Assembly (NCBI RefSeq): GCF_003668555.1
Contig: NZ_RCWN01000001.1
Coordinates: 2,393,501-2,457,500, forward strand
Length of the DNA: 64,000 nt
Source of the DNA: Notoacmeibacter ruber
Lineage (GTDB): Bacteria > Pseudomonadota > Alphaproteobacteria > Rhizobiales > Rhizobiaceae
Reading direction: 5' to 3'
Shown here: piece after piece, positions 52,620-64,000 of the stretch
Layout of the letters: the number at the start of each line of letters is the position of its first letter
Numbering within the stretch: the first letter of the stretch is position 1
The notes under the pieces: model-generated
Told to the model about the DNA's origin: nothing
The model's database searches: none
Seen by the model: only the letters and a program-made list of their open reading frames with translations
Program-made: the position numbers and the translations under genes

Positions 52620-54908
52620 ATGATCGCGAACTTTCTCGGACGATTTAGTCTTCGTCTAAGTCTTTCAGCACTCTTTGCGCTTCTGGCCTTGATGGCCTGC
52701 GCGGTGGTCGGGACGGCCGGCTATTTTCAGGCATCCGGCGAGATGCGTCACTCGATCTCGCGCGAGCTGAGGCTCATCGCCGACAATCAGGCCCGGGCCG
52801 TCAGCGAATATGAGGAACGGCTGCAAGACGCGGTGCAGAATATGTCCGGCGGCGCCATGGTGCCCAACAGTCTTCAGGAACTGTCCATCGGCTTCAACGT
52901 CGCAAGAATGCGCGAGGAGAATATCGAAACGTTCCGCAATGCAGGTGCCACGCCGGAGGAGCGCGCCCAGTTTGCCGGTCGAAGCAAGAATGTCAGCATC
53001 TACGAGTGGAAGCACTCCGAAGTGCATAATTCGCTGTTGAGCTACTGGAAGGATCTCGGCCTCTCCGACCTCTATCTGATCGATGACAAAGGCAACATCG
53101 TCTATACCGTCACGAAGTCCGAAGAGTTCATGCAAAATCTCGAGACCAGCGAATACGGTCCCCTCAATCGCATGTACGATTCCATCATGGCCGGTGAAGC
53201 CGAAGGGCTCGAAAGCAACGGTTTCGAACCCTATCCCGTCGATGGACCTTCACTCTTTCTTGCGCATGGGGTCGAACAGCAGTCGATGTTCGGCGTGAAC
53301 GAGGACGAAACCCTGCCACCCATGGCCGTCGTCGCCTTCCGTGTCTCGGCAGACAAGGTTTCCGACATGTTCGCCAAGCAGGGTCTGGATTCGACGTCCC
53401 GTGCGATCCTGCTTACCGACGAGAACGGCAAGGTTTTCGCCAGCAGCGATGATCGCGCAAGGACCGGCGAACTGGATTTCTCTGGCTTGGAGGCCGGCCC
53501 CACCGCCACACGCAATGGCGTCATTGAGGACACCGAGGGGCTGGGGACCAGCTTGGCCGCCGTCGCCGACATTTCGTTCGACGGCAAGACCTTCCACGTC
53601 GTCTCGCTTTACGATCAGGCGGTTGCCATGGCCGGTGTCAGGGCGATGGCCTGGACAATGGCAGGCCTCAGCTTTCTGGCGTTGGTGGGCGTCTGCCTGG
53701 CCGGCATGCTGCTCTCCGGCATCATCGCACGCCCGATCAATGTGCTGACCGACGATATGCGCCGGCTTGCCGACGGCAATCTCGAACACGCCTCTTACGA
53801 CTATAAACTGCGCAACGAGATCGGCTCGATGGCCTCGGCGGTCGAGGTGTTCCGCGAGCAGGCCATTCAGAAGCGCCGGATCGAAGGCGAGACGGAAGAA
53901 ATGCGCTCGCAGTCGGAAAAAGAACGGGCCGAGCGGGAAAACCTCACTCTTCGCGACAGCCAGGCGCGCCATCATGCCCTTCAAACTCTCGGCACAGCGC
54001 TGAACAGTCTGGCTGCCGGCAATGTCAGCCATCGTATCTCCCAGCCTTTCGCAGAAGAGTTCGACCAGCTTCGCGTGGACTACAACGATGCGGCGCACAA
54101 GCTGGCAGACGCTCTCTATCAGGCGGCTAGAAACGCCGACTCCATCTGCCTGTCTTCAGCCGAAGTCAGCAACGCGGCCAGCGATTTGGCCAAGCGGACG
54201 GAGCGACAGGCTGCATCCATCGAACACTCTTCCGAAACGCTCACGGAAATCGCGTCGAACGCCTCCGACGTGGCAAGCCGAACCGATCAGGTGCAGACGA
54301 TCGTCGAGAACGCCAGGAAGGAGGCCGCTCAATCGGCCGATATCGTGGACCGCGCGATGAATGCGATGCGCGAGATCGAGGACTCATCCGATGAGATTAC
54401 GCAGATCGTCAGCGTCATCAACGAGATCGCATTTCAGACCAATCTTCTGGCGCTGAATGCCGGCGTCGAGGCCGCCCGTGCGGGTGAGGCCGGCAAGGGC
54501 TTCGGCGTGGTCGCGCAGGAGGTGCGTGAACTGGCGCAGCGCTGCGGCAACGCCGCTGGCGAGATCCGTGGCTTGATTACGCGGTCGGTCGAAAAAGTGA
54601 AGTCGGGATCCGTCCTCGTCGGGGAAACTGGCGATACGCTGAGCCGCATCGTTCAGGAGGTCGCCGACATCAGCGAGCACGTGACCGCGATCACCTCATC
54701 GATGCGGACCCAGTCCGATGGTCTCAGCCAGGTCAGCAGCAATATGCAGATGATGGATCAGGAGACCCAGAAGAACGCCGCCATCGCCGAACAGTCGACG
54801 GCAGGCAGTCAGGTTCTGGCCAATGCCGCCGCAGCGCTCAACGAACAGCTCTCGCAGTTCGATGTCTCCGCTGCGGAACAGACGCGAGGCGTCGCCGACG
54901 CGGCCTGA
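52620..54908 (+). CDS. Methyl-accepting chemotaxis protein with large periplasmic sensor
   Basis: A 762-residue chemoreceptor. The first membrane segment is LSLSALFALLALMACAVVGT (about residues 13-32). A periplasmic sensor of about 300 residues follows with the YFQASGEMRHSISRELRLIA start and a DLYLIDDKGNIVYTVTKSEE Cache-like core. The second membrane segment is at about 342-366, then a HAMP domain. The signalling tip near residue 620 reads FQTNLLALNAGVEAARAG with VVAQEVRELAQRC. The ligand is unknown. The C-terminus (AAEQTRGVADAA) has no CheR-tethering pentapeptide. GGGGGA lies 8 nt before the ATG, and a dyad AGACC-ggtt-GGTCT (52592-52605) just upstream. A strong terminator follows. Confidence 0.93.
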   Translation: MIANFLGRFSLRLSLSALFALLALMACAVVGTAGYFQASGEMRHSISRELRLIADNQARAVSEYEERLQDAVQNMSGGAMVPNSLQELSIGFNVARMREENIETFRNAGATPEERAQFAGRSKNVSIYEWKHSEVHNSLLSYWKDLGLSDLYLIDDKGNIVYTVTKSEEFMQNLETSEYGPLNRMYDSIMAGEAEGLESNGFEPYPVDGPSLFLAHGVEQQSMFGVNEDETLPPMAVVAFRVSADKVSDMFAKQGLDSTSRAILLTDENGKVFASSDDRARTGELDFSGLEAGPTATRNGVIEDTEGLGTSLAAVADISFDGKTFHVVSLYDQAVAMAGVRAMAWTMAGLSFLALVGVCLAGMLLSGIIARPINVLTDDMRRLADGNLEHASYDYKLRNEIGSMASAVEVFREQAIQKRRIEGETEEMRSQSEKERAERENLTLRDSQARHHALQTLGTALNSLAAGNVSHRISQPFAEEFDQLRVDYNDAAHKLADALYQAARNADSICLSSAEVSNAASDLAKRTERQAASIEHSSETLTEIASNASDVASRTDQVQTIVENARKEAAQSADIVDRAMNAMREIEDSSDEITQIVSVINEIAFQTNLLALNAGVEAARAGEAGKGFGVVAQEVRELAQRCGNAAGEIRGLITRSVEKVKSGSVLVGETGDTLSRIVQEVADISEHVTAITSSMRTQSDGLSQVSSNMQMMDQETQKNAAIAEQSTAGSQVLANAAAALNEQLSQFDVSAAEQTRGVADAA

Positions 54909-54947
54909 CGCGCATCGAGCGATGCTCACCAGCCAAAAGAAAAAAGA

Positions 54948-54978
54948 AAAGCCCGGCCTCATAGCCGGGCTTTTTGCA
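54948..54978. terminator. Bidirectional terminator between the chemoreceptor gene and purU
   Basis: AAAGCCCGGC, 6-nt loop, GCCGGGCTTT, then TT on the plus strand; the minus strand continues TTTTCTTTTTTC. A perfect 10-bp stem between two convergent genes. Confidence 0.9.
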
Positions 54979-55022
54979 TGTCGGTAAAGGCAGAGACTGA
55001 CTCTACCGGAAAAGCACTTCGT

Positions 55023-55874
55023 TCAGTTGAAAACGATCGTCCGCGCACCGTTCAGCATGACACGGCCTTCCAGGTGCATCTTGACCGCACGCGCCAGAAC
55101 GCGGCTTTCGATGTCGCGACCGGCCGCCACGAAATCTTCTGCGGTCATGGCGTGGTTCACGCGCTCGGTCTCCTGCTCGATGATCGGCCCTTCGTCGAGG
55201 TCGGGCGTGACATAGTGAGCGGTGGCGCCGATCAGCTTCACCCCCCGCGCGTGGGCTTGATGATAGGGCTTCGCTCCCTTGAAGCTCGGCAGAAACGAGT
55301 GATGGATGTTGATGATCCGGCCATAGAGCCGGTTGGAGAGACTATCGGAGAGAACCTGCATGTAGCGCGCCAGAATAACGGCTTCCGCACCGGTTTCCTT
55401 GACCAGGGTGAGCAGCTTTTCTTCCTGCTCCTGCTTGTTTTCCTTCGTCAAAGGCCAGTGATAGTAGTCGATCCCTTCATACTCCGCCGTGCGGCGGCTG
55501 GTCTCGTGGTTGGAGATGATGGCAACGACTTCTGCCCTCAGCCAGCCCACGCGGATCTGATAGAGCAGATGAAGCATGGCATGGTCGAACTTGCTCACCA
55601 TGAGGATGATCTTCGGGCGCCGTTCGTCATCGACGACACGCATTTTCATGTCGAACCGGTCCGTTACCGGCTTCAATGCGTGTTCGATGGCATCGCGATC
55701 GATATCATCCGGTACGATGACGGACAGACGAAGAAAGAAGCGGTTCGCATCGCGATCCCAGAACTGATTGCTCTCCGCGATATTGGCGCGCGCAGTCGCC
55801 AGTTCGGTCGTGACGGCAGCGACGATGCCGATCTGATCGGCGCAGGAAAGAGTGACGACGAATTGCTTGCTCAT
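55023..55874 (-). CDS. purU: Formyltetrahydrofolate deformylase PurU
   Basis: 283 residues from the ATG at 55874; the open frame reaches 56051 but only this start fits the family. The N-terminal ACT domain (FVVTLSCADQIGIVAAVTTE) is followed by the formyltransferase-like hydrolase domain with NIHHSFLPSFKGAKPYHQAH, GVKLIGATAHYVTPDLDEGP and IEQETERVNHAM, which contain the catalytic Asn, His and Asp. The enzyme releases formate from 10-formyltetrahydrofolate. It shares the one-carbon pool with MetF and MetH encoded 5-8 kb to the left. It is monocistronic, with terminators on both sides. Confidence 0.95.
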   Translation of the reverse strand: MSKQFVVTLSCADQIGIVAAVTTELATARANIAESNQFWDRDANRFFLRLSVIVPDDIDRDAIEHALKPVTDRFDMKMRVVDDERRPKIILMVSKFDHAMLHLLYQIRVGWLRAEVVAIISNHETSRRTAEYEGIDYYHWPLTKENKQEQEEKLLTLVKETGAEAVILARYMQVLSDSLSNRLYGRIINIHHSFLPSFKGAKPYHQAHARGVKLIGATAHYVTPDLDEGPIIEQETERVNHAMTAEDFVAAGRDIESRVLARAVKMHLEGRVMLNGARTIVFN

Positions 55875-56289
55875 GAGGTGTTCGGCCGTGCCTTTGCGTC
55901 TTGGTCGGGTCCGCAGGGTCTGTGCCCGCTTATAGCGGCGAATGCTCCGCCTCGCGATAGGCGGCAGGCGGCCTATTTGCAACGATGTTTTCCAAGAGCG
56001 GTGGCGCGGCCAGAGGCACAGACCTGATGAGAGACGCTCATCATCCGACAAAAAATGCGCCCGATGCAGACGGCATCGGGCGCAATCGGGTCCGGCGACG
56101 GGGCAATGACGCCGGACTGCTGTAACAACCAGAACAAGGAAACCTTAGGCGTCCCTTCCTCAAGGTCATGTAGGCAAATCTAAATTAGCAGACCTTTGAC
56201 GTTCCGACAAGTTCGATGGGAAAGTCTTCCCTATCAGCGCAATAACCGCCATCCAGCCCGCTTCGAAATGCGAGACTCCCGAACACCTC
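55875..56289. other. Region between thiE and purU
   Basis: This 415-bp region holds the purU promoter (not resolved) and the thi terminator at 56050-56083. The 206 bp between thiE and that hairpin are unusually long for a 3' region and carry no convincing frame or RNA family I know. Confidence 0.45.
56050..56083 (-). terminator. Terminator of the thi operon
   Basis: GCGCCCGATGC and GCATCGGGCGC form a perfect 11-bp stem around 5 nt. On the minus strand the hairpin is followed by ATTTTTTG. Confidence 0.85.
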
Positions 56290-56931
56290 TCAGCCGCGAA
56301 AGCTGAGACGCTGTTCCTTCGTCTGCGCGATCCATGCGGCGGTTCGGCCTTCCGGATTCTCATGGCGGGTAATGTCGGTGACCACTGCCGCGATATCGGC
56401 CCCCGCCGTGAAAAGTTGCGGTAGACGTTCGGCGGTCACACCGCCAATACCGACAAGCGGCAGGTCGCCGATCCGCTCTTTCCACTGGCCAAGCCGTTCC
56501 AGCCCCTGAGGACGCCACGGCATCTTCTTCAGCTTCGTCTCCCAGACCGGGCCGAGCGCAACATAATCCGGCTCCGCGACGAGAGCGGCAGCCAGCTCCG
56601 CCTTGTCATGGGTCGAGATTCCGAGCTTCAGCCCGACGGCGCGGATTTCCGGCAGATTGGCGGCGGCCAGATCTTCCTGGCCCAGATGGAGCCAGGCGCA
56701 TTCCTCTTCGATGGCCAGACGCCAATAATCATTGACGACGAGGGTGCAGTCATGGGCGATGCAGCACGCCTTTGCGCGGCGAATATTGTCGCGCAGTTGG
56801 CTCTCGCTCATTTCTTTACAACGCAGTTGCACCAGCTTCACGCCGTGAGGCACCAGCCGCTCAACCCAATCGGCGTCGTCGACGACCAGATAGAAGGGAT
56901 CGAGCGCCGTTCGCATCGCGCCAGCGCTCAT
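56290..56931 (-). CDS. thiE: Thiamine phosphate synthase ThiE
   Basis: A 213-residue TIM-barrel enzyme that joins the pyrimidine (HMP-PP) and thiazole phosphates to thiamine phosphate. Family motifs are [68 protein letters not shown] and [15 protein letters not shown]. The usual KDK of the substrate loop is varied. The start overlaps the thiG stop by 4 bp, so it is the last gene of the operon. Confidence 0.94.
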   Translation of the reverse strand: MSAGAMRTALDPFYLVVDDADWVERLVPHGVKLVQLRCKEMSESQLRDNIRRAKACCIAHDCTLVVNDYWRLAIEEECAWLHLGQEDLAAANLPEIRAVGLKLGISTHDKAELAAALVAEPDYVALGPVWETKLKKMPWRPQGLERLGQWKERIGDLPLVGIGGVTAERLPQLFTAGADIAAVVTDITRHENPEGRTAAWIAQTKEQRLSFRG

Positions 56932-57695
56932 AGCATTGCCTTTCCGAAAACCGGTGTGGAGGGCACCGCCATATCGCGCGCATCCAGCGGATCGGCCTTC
57001 CGGCCAAGCGAACCGGCTTCAATCGCCAGCGCCATGGCTTTTGCCATGCCGACCGGATCACCGGCACCGGCCACCGCACTGTTCAGAAGAACGGCATCAT
57101 AGCCAAGCTCCATCGCCCGCGCGGCATGGCTCGGCAGTCCGATCCCGGCATCCACGACCAGCGGCACGTCCGGGAAATGGCCGCGCAGCGAGCGCAGGCC
57201 GTATTCATTATTGAGGCCCCGCGCCGTACCGATCGGCGCGCCCCAGGGCATGAGCACCTTGCAGCCCGCCGACAGAAGCTTTTCAGCGATTACGAGGTCT
57301 TCGGTGCAATAGGGGAAAACCTCGAATCCGTCCTCGCCAAGGATGCGCGCGGCCTCGACCAGTCCGATCACATCCGGGCAGAGCGTATCGTTCTCGCCAA
57401 TCACCTCCAGCTTGACCCACGGCGTGCCGAAGACCTCGCGCGCCATATGTGCCGTGGTCACGGCCTCCTTGACGCCATGGCAGCCGGCCGTATTGGGCAG
57501 CACACGGACATCGAGCGCCTTGATGAGATCGAAGAAAGCCTGCCCGGCCCCATCCGCGCCCTCGCGCCGGAGCGAGACCGTGACGATATCGACCTTCGCA
57601 GCGCGGACCGCATCTTCCAGCACCTTGGGCGAGGGATATTGCGATGTTCCGAGGAACAGCCGCGAGGCCGGTTCGAAACCATAGAAACTCGTCAT
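56928..57695 (-). CDS. thiG: Thiazole synthase ThiG
   Basis: A 255-residue TIM-barrel enzyme that builds the thiazole phosphate from deoxyxylulose phosphate, dehydroglycine and ThiS thiocarboxylate. Motifs are [49 protein letters not shown] (Lys for the imine), [16 protein letters not shown] and [20 protein letters not shown] with [20 protein letters not shown]. Length is standard. It starts 12 bp after thiS ends. Confidence 0.96.
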   Translation of the reverse strand: MTSFYGFEPASRLFLGTSQYPSPKVLEDAVRAAKVDIVTVSLRREGADGAGQAFFDLIKALDVRVLPNTAGCHGVKEAVTTAHMAREVFGTPWVKLEVIGENDTLCPDVIGLVEAARILGEDGFEVFPYCTEDLVIAEKLLSAGCKVLMPWGAPIGTARGLNNEYGLRSLRGHFPDVPLVVDAGIGLPSHAARAMELGYDAVLLNSAVAGAGDPVGMAKAMALAIEAGSLGRKADPLDARDMAVPSTPVFGKAML

Positions 57696-57873
57696 GATAG
57701 GGTCCTGTCAGCCGCCCTTCATGGGCGCCAGAATTTCAATTTTGTCGCCATCGGCCAATGGGGTTGCTGCGCGCTCGTCCTTCGGCACGAAATCACCATT
57801 GAGAGCGGTCGCCACCAGCCGGCCCGCATAATCGAGCTCCGTCAGAAGCGCATCCAGATTCTGCGACGCCGCC

Positions 57874-60956
<3,083 letters not shown>

Positions 60957-61205
60957 GCTATCAACAAGAGATACGCTGCCCCGGACGGTCATGCAAGACC
61001 ACCTTGTCCCCGATGGCCTGTATCGACAGAGGAAACCCGCGCCTCTTCCATAAGCCCACCGTGTGGCGACGCCCGCCCTCGCAAACAAGCCCATGTTATT
61101 AATAAATTAATATATGACAATTTTATATCAAACTCTTCTAATTCTGCACGTGTCACGGTGACGTTACGGCACCATGCCTCTGCCTCTCTATTGGGGACAT
61201 AAACT

Positions 61206-63446
61206 GTGAAACTGAAAACCCGCATCTTTCTCGTCGTGCCACTGACAGTCGCTGGCATGCTCGCTGTTGGCGGCATCTTCTATTTTGGAGACCGCGTCGA
61301 GGATGGCTATCAGAAGCGGCAGGACGTGGCGCAGCGCATCGAGGCGACCACGAAGAATATCGAGATTTCCTTTCAGGATGCCCGCCGCGCCGAGCTCGAC
61401 TTCCTCATCACACGTCAGGAAGTGGACATTGCCGATCACGCGGCGGCCGCAGAGCTGACAGAACAGCGGATCGACAATCTCGCCAATATTGAGGGTGAAG
61501 ACCTGCCCGAGGAGCTTGCCGATCAGAGCGCTCTTCTGATGAGTGGTTTTCAGAGTTATCGGCAGGCCTTCGAACAACTCGTCGAAACACAGCGGCGTCT
61601 CGGCCTGGACGAGACATCGGGCCTGCAGGGCTCCCTTCGCCAGACCGTCCACAATGCGGAAGAAAAGATCGACACGCTGGACGAGCCGTCACTGCTCGCC
61701 AAGATGCTGATGATGCGTCGTCATGAGAAAGATTTCATCATGCGGGGCGAGCAGAAATATGTGGACCGGCTCGACGAGCGGGTGAGCGAGTTCAAGCAGT
61801 TTCCAGCCGCGATGTTCGGCTCTGCCGCAACGCGAAACGAAGTTCTCGGCCTGATCGATGCATATCAGGCCGATTTTCACCGCTTTGCCGAAGCGACGAT
61901 CGCCAAGGAAGCCGTCCGGGCCGATATGGATGCCGCCTATAAGGCGGTCGCGCCCACATTCGAGCGCCTGAAATCGCTCGCGTCTGAAATGCTGACGCGG
62001 TCCACCGAAGCAGCCGAAGAAGCCAGCGCCACGGTCTTCTCCGCTGTCATCCTCGTGACAGCCCTCGCCCTTGCCCTGATCGGCTTCATCACCGTGATGG
62101 TCGCGCGCTCCATCGGTCGCCCCCTGACCTCGACCGTCAAGGCTCTCAATGCCCTGGCGGACGGCCAGACCGATACGCGTATCGAAGGCGAGAACCGAAA
62201 GGACGAAATCGGCGAAATCGCCCGTTCCTTCGAAGCCTACAAGCAGCTTGTCATTCGAAAGGCCGATGAGGAACAGGCTGCGGCCCGCGACCGGGAAATA
62301 GAGGAAAGCAATCGCCGCGAAGCCGAACATCAGCGTGATGCCGAGCGCCAGCGCGACCTGGAAACGGCCGTCTCCGAACTCGGGGGTGCGCTGGATAAAC
62401 TCGCCAAGGGCGATCTGACCTACCGGATCGAGGAGCCTTTCGTCGACACGCTCGACCAGTTGCGCCTGTCCTTCAACGAATCGGCGCAGACGCTATCCGA
62501 AACCCTGCTGGAGATTCAGGGAAGCATTCAGACGGTCGACGCCAATTCCAGCGAAATGCGCTCCTCTCTGGAAGATCTGTCGCGGCGGACGGAACAGCAG
62601 GCCGCCTCGCTGGAAGAAACCTCGGCAGCCCTCGAAGAGATGACGGCGACCGTCGACAGCTCGTCGAAGCGCGCCAAGGATGCAACGGCCCGCGCCCATG
62701 AGGCCAGCCACGCCTGCGCGTCATCGACCGAGGTCGTGACCAAGGCGGTCAGCGCGATGGATCGCATCGAGGCAGCCTCCAACCAGATGGCCAGTATTAT
62801 TGGCGTCATCGACGATATTGCGTTTCAGACTAACCTTCTGGCGCTCAATGCCGGCGTCGAGGCGGCCCGCGCCGGACAGGCCGGTCAGGGCTTTGCCGTC
62901 GTGGCGCAGGAAGTCCGCGAGCTGGCCCAGCGTTCCGCAGACGCGGCCCGCGAGATCAAGGGGTTGATTGCCAAGTCGACCAGTGAAGTCTCGTCCGGTG
63001 TCGGCCTCGTCAAGGAGACGGGCGAAGCGCTCGCCCGCATCGCCGAACAGGTCAACGATATCAACGATCACATCAGCGCGATCGCGACCGCAGCCAGCGA
63101 ACAGGCCATCGGCATCGCCGAGATCCATAGCTCGGTCACGCAGATGGACGAGGTCACGCAGCGCAATACGGCGATGGTCGAGGAGACGACCGCCGTGACC
63201 CATGGCCTCGCCAATGATGCACGGGCGCTCTCCGGCCTCGTCCTGCGATTCCGCCTCGGCGGAGAGGCACCGGCGCCATCACGGGCTCCGCGCGCCGCGA
63301 AAAAAGTGGAGCTCGTCGCAAACGACGCGCCGCGCGCCCGACAGGGATCGGGCAAGTCGCCCGTCCAGGCCATGCTCTCCAAGGTACGGACGAGCTTCAG
63401 CGGCGGTTCCGCGGCCGCCGCCCAGGATGAATGGGCGGAGTTCTAA
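61206..63446 (+). CDS. Methyl-accepting chemotaxis protein, HBM sensor, with C-terminal CheR tether
   Basis: A 746-residue chemoreceptor from a GTG at 61206 (TGGGGAC upstream). The first membrane segment is FLVVPLTVAGMLAVGGIFYF (about residues 8-27). A periplasmic all-helical sensor of about 250 residues contains LLAKMLMMRRHEKDFIMRGE (about 160-180), the signature of HBM domains that bind small acids. The second membrane segment (ILVTALALALIGFITVMVAR) leads to HAMP and the signalling domain with FQTNLLALNAGVEAARAG. The last residues are DEWAEF; EWAEF fits the xWxxF pentapeptide that tethers CheR and CheB. The AT-rich DNA before it (61097-61130) may hold the promoter. Confidence 0.93.
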   Translation: MKLKTRIFLVVPLTVAGMLAVGGIFYFGDRVEDGYQKRQDVAQRIEATTKNIEISFQDARRAELDFLITRQEVDIADHAAAAELTEQRIDNLANIEGEDLPEELADQSALLMSGFQSYRQAFEQLVETQRRLGLDETSGLQGSLRQTVHNAEEKIDTLDEPSLLAKMLMMRRHEKDFIMRGEQKYVDRLDERVSEFKQFPAAMFGSAATRNEVLGLIDAYQADFHRFAEATIAKEAVRADMDAAYKAVAPTFERLKSLASEMLTRSTEAAEEASATVFSAVILVTALALALIGFITVMVARSIGRPLTSTVKALNALADGQTDTRIEGENRKDEIGEIARSFEAYKQLVIRKADEEQAAARDREIEESNRREAEHQRDAERQRDLETAVSELGGALDKLAKGDLTYRIEEPFVDTLDQLRLSFNESAQTLSETLLEIQGSIQTVDANSSEMRSSLEDLSRRTEQQAASLEETSAALEEMTATVDSSSKRAKDATARAHEASHACASSTEVVTKAVSAMDRIEAASNQMASIIGVIDDIAFQTNLLALNAGVEAARAGQAGQGFAVVAQEVRELAQRSADAAREIKGLIAKSTSEVSSGVGLVKETGEALARIAEQVNDINDHISAIATAASEQAIGIAEIHSSVTQMDEVTQRNTAMVEETTAVTHGLANDARALSGLVLRFRLGGEAPAPSRAPRAAKKVELVANDAPRARQGSGKSPVQAMLSKVRTSFSGGSAAAAQDEWAEF

Positions 63447-63462
63447 AGCTCTGAAGACGATG

Positions 63463-63490
63463 AGCGCCGTCCGAACCATCGGGCGGCGCT
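63463..63490 (+). terminator. Hairpin after the second chemoreceptor gene
   Basis: AGCGCCGtCCG and CGGgCGGCGCT with a 6-nt loop, 17 bp past the stop. The T run is weak, so the strength is uncertain. Confidence 0.55.
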
Positions 63491-63515
63491 ATTCAGGACA
63501 GCATGGACCGCGCCG

Positions 63516-63752
63516 TCAGGACACGCTGTCGTTCAGGCCGGAGACGCCATCCATCTCGGCGCAATGGGCGCAGCAATAGACGGTGTCACCCTTCTCCACA
63601 CCATGGCCGATCACCCGCGCGTCGCATTGCGGGCAGGTCGGCGCGAGCGCCGTGATCGCGCACTCGAAGCTGTCGAAGGTGTGGGTCTGGCCGTCCATCG
63701 TCACCTGAAAGGCCCGGCTATAGTCATTTCCGCATTGTTCGCACTGCGCCAT
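63516..63752 (-). CDS. Small cysteine-rich putative metal-binding protein
   Basis: 78 residues from the ATG at 63752 (GAGGAG upstream). It has three CxxC pairs: CEQCGNDY, TCPQCDARVIGHG and YCCAHCAEMDGV, and a block HTFDSFECAITALAP. Such small proteins are widespread in proteobacteria and actinobacteria; some are listed as prokaryotic metallothionein-like. Seven or eight Cys and two His could bind zinc. Function unknown. A weak GGAAC-N18-TT match lies 34-58 bp upstream. Confidence 0.72.
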   Translation of the reverse strand: MAQCEQCGNDYSRAFQVTMDGQTHTFDSFECAITALAPTCPQCDARVIGHGVEKGDTVYCCAHCAEMDGVSGLNDSVS

Positions 63753-63865
63753 GGCTCGTCTCCTCATTCCGTTGGTTCAAGGAGCAATCCGGGCGGGAGG
63801 CGATGGTTCCGGGTTCATGCCCTTCCCCCGTTAACGATCGTCGCCTTCTGGCCAGGGCCTTGTCA

Positions 63866-64000
63866 TCATCGATCGTTCAAGGTCGTTCCAGCCTCGGCAT
63901 CCATCTCTGCTTCCGGCTCCGGCTCGTCGCCCAGATCATCGAACGGCAGCGGCTCGCCATAACAATCGCAGGTCGGAAACTCTCCCGGATAGCCGTCCTT
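63866..64000 (-). CDS. Unidentified gene, C-terminal 44 residues only
   Basis: The minus-strand frame entering at the window edge reads KDGYPGEFPTCDCYGEPLPF then an acidic tail and LNDR, ending at two consecutive TGA codons (63868-63863). The Cys-Asp-Cys-Tyr-Gly block and the acidic end look like real protein, but I do not recognise the family. Confidence 0.5.
   Translation of the reverse strand, partial: KDGYPGEFPTCDCYGEPLPFDDLGDEPEPEAEMDAEAGTTLNDR

Overview
The window is a stretch of GC-rich chromosomal DNA from an alphaproteobacterium, most likely of the order Hyphomicrobiales (Rhizobiales). The reasons are the gene content and protein style: CarD next to a rpoH2-type sigma factor, seven-iron FdxA, a phaA/phaB/phaR polyhydroxybutyrate set, a livK-DUF6867-livF-livG-livM-livH order, a thiC-thiO-thiS-thiG-thiE operon behind a TPP riboswitch, an HWE-type histidine kinase, an iron-sulfur bacterial photolyase, and promoters of the alphaproteobacterial EcfG/RpoE2 general stress type. 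I cannot name the family or genus. I see no tRNA or rRNA gene, insertion sequence, prophage or CRISPR array; this is core-genome DNA.

Layout. 1-4.2 kb: ABC-F ATPase (partial), thiamine pyrophosphokinase, M48 lipoprotein protease. 4.2-10.5 kb: heat-shock sigma factor, CarD, FdxA, an S4 RNA-binding protein and a large SUV3-like helicase. 10.9-14.8 kb: phaB, an interposed membrane-protein gene, phaA and divergent phaR. 14.8-17.2 kb: a stress-promoter SDR gene coupled to an AGE-family isomerase, then rpmF. 17.3-21.4 kb: peptidoglycan and isoprenoid genes (mtgA, polyprenyl synthase, lytic transglycosylase, ispG). 21.5-28.4 kb: a stress-promoter membrane protein, a patatin lipase, a molybdenum hydroxylase pair, a DUF3309 microprotein, an MFS transporter and its DeoR-type regulator. 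28.5-38.2 kb: pyruvate carboxylase and the branched-chain amino-acid ABC transporter. 38.3-45.9 kb: photolyase, sodC, a single-domain response regulator, a MASE1/PAS/HWE kinase and a GGDEF-EAL protein. 46-51 kb: metF and a methionine synthase split over two overlapping genes. 51-64 kb: small proteins, a 3-hydroxyacyl-CoA-type SDR, two chemoreceptors, purU, the thi operon and an unidentified partial gene at the right edge.

How the genes fit together. Thiamine synthesis is nearly complete: the riboswitch-controlled thi operon makes thiamine phosphate, and a kinase gene for making the diphosphate lies at the left end. metF and the two-piece MetH are consecutive steps of methionine synthesis, and purU touches the same folate pool. 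phaA, phaB and PhaR form the PHB branch, to which the patatin hydrolase may or may not belong.

The most interesting thread is a set of promoter-like sites reading GGAAC-N16-CGTT or GGAAC-N16-CATT, found by reading intergenic DNA. They lie in front of rpoH2, the SDR-isomerase pair, a YqjD/DUF883-like membrane protein, DUF3309 and sodC. This looks like a local piece of the general stress regulon, and a single-domain response regulator and an HWE kinase sit beside the sodC site. Related oddities are a 10-bp dyad over the rpoH2 promoter with a possible divergent small RNA, and an in-frame 21-bp tandem duplication that doubles the start of the SodC signal peptide. All promoter calls are pattern matches made by eye and need transcript mapping.
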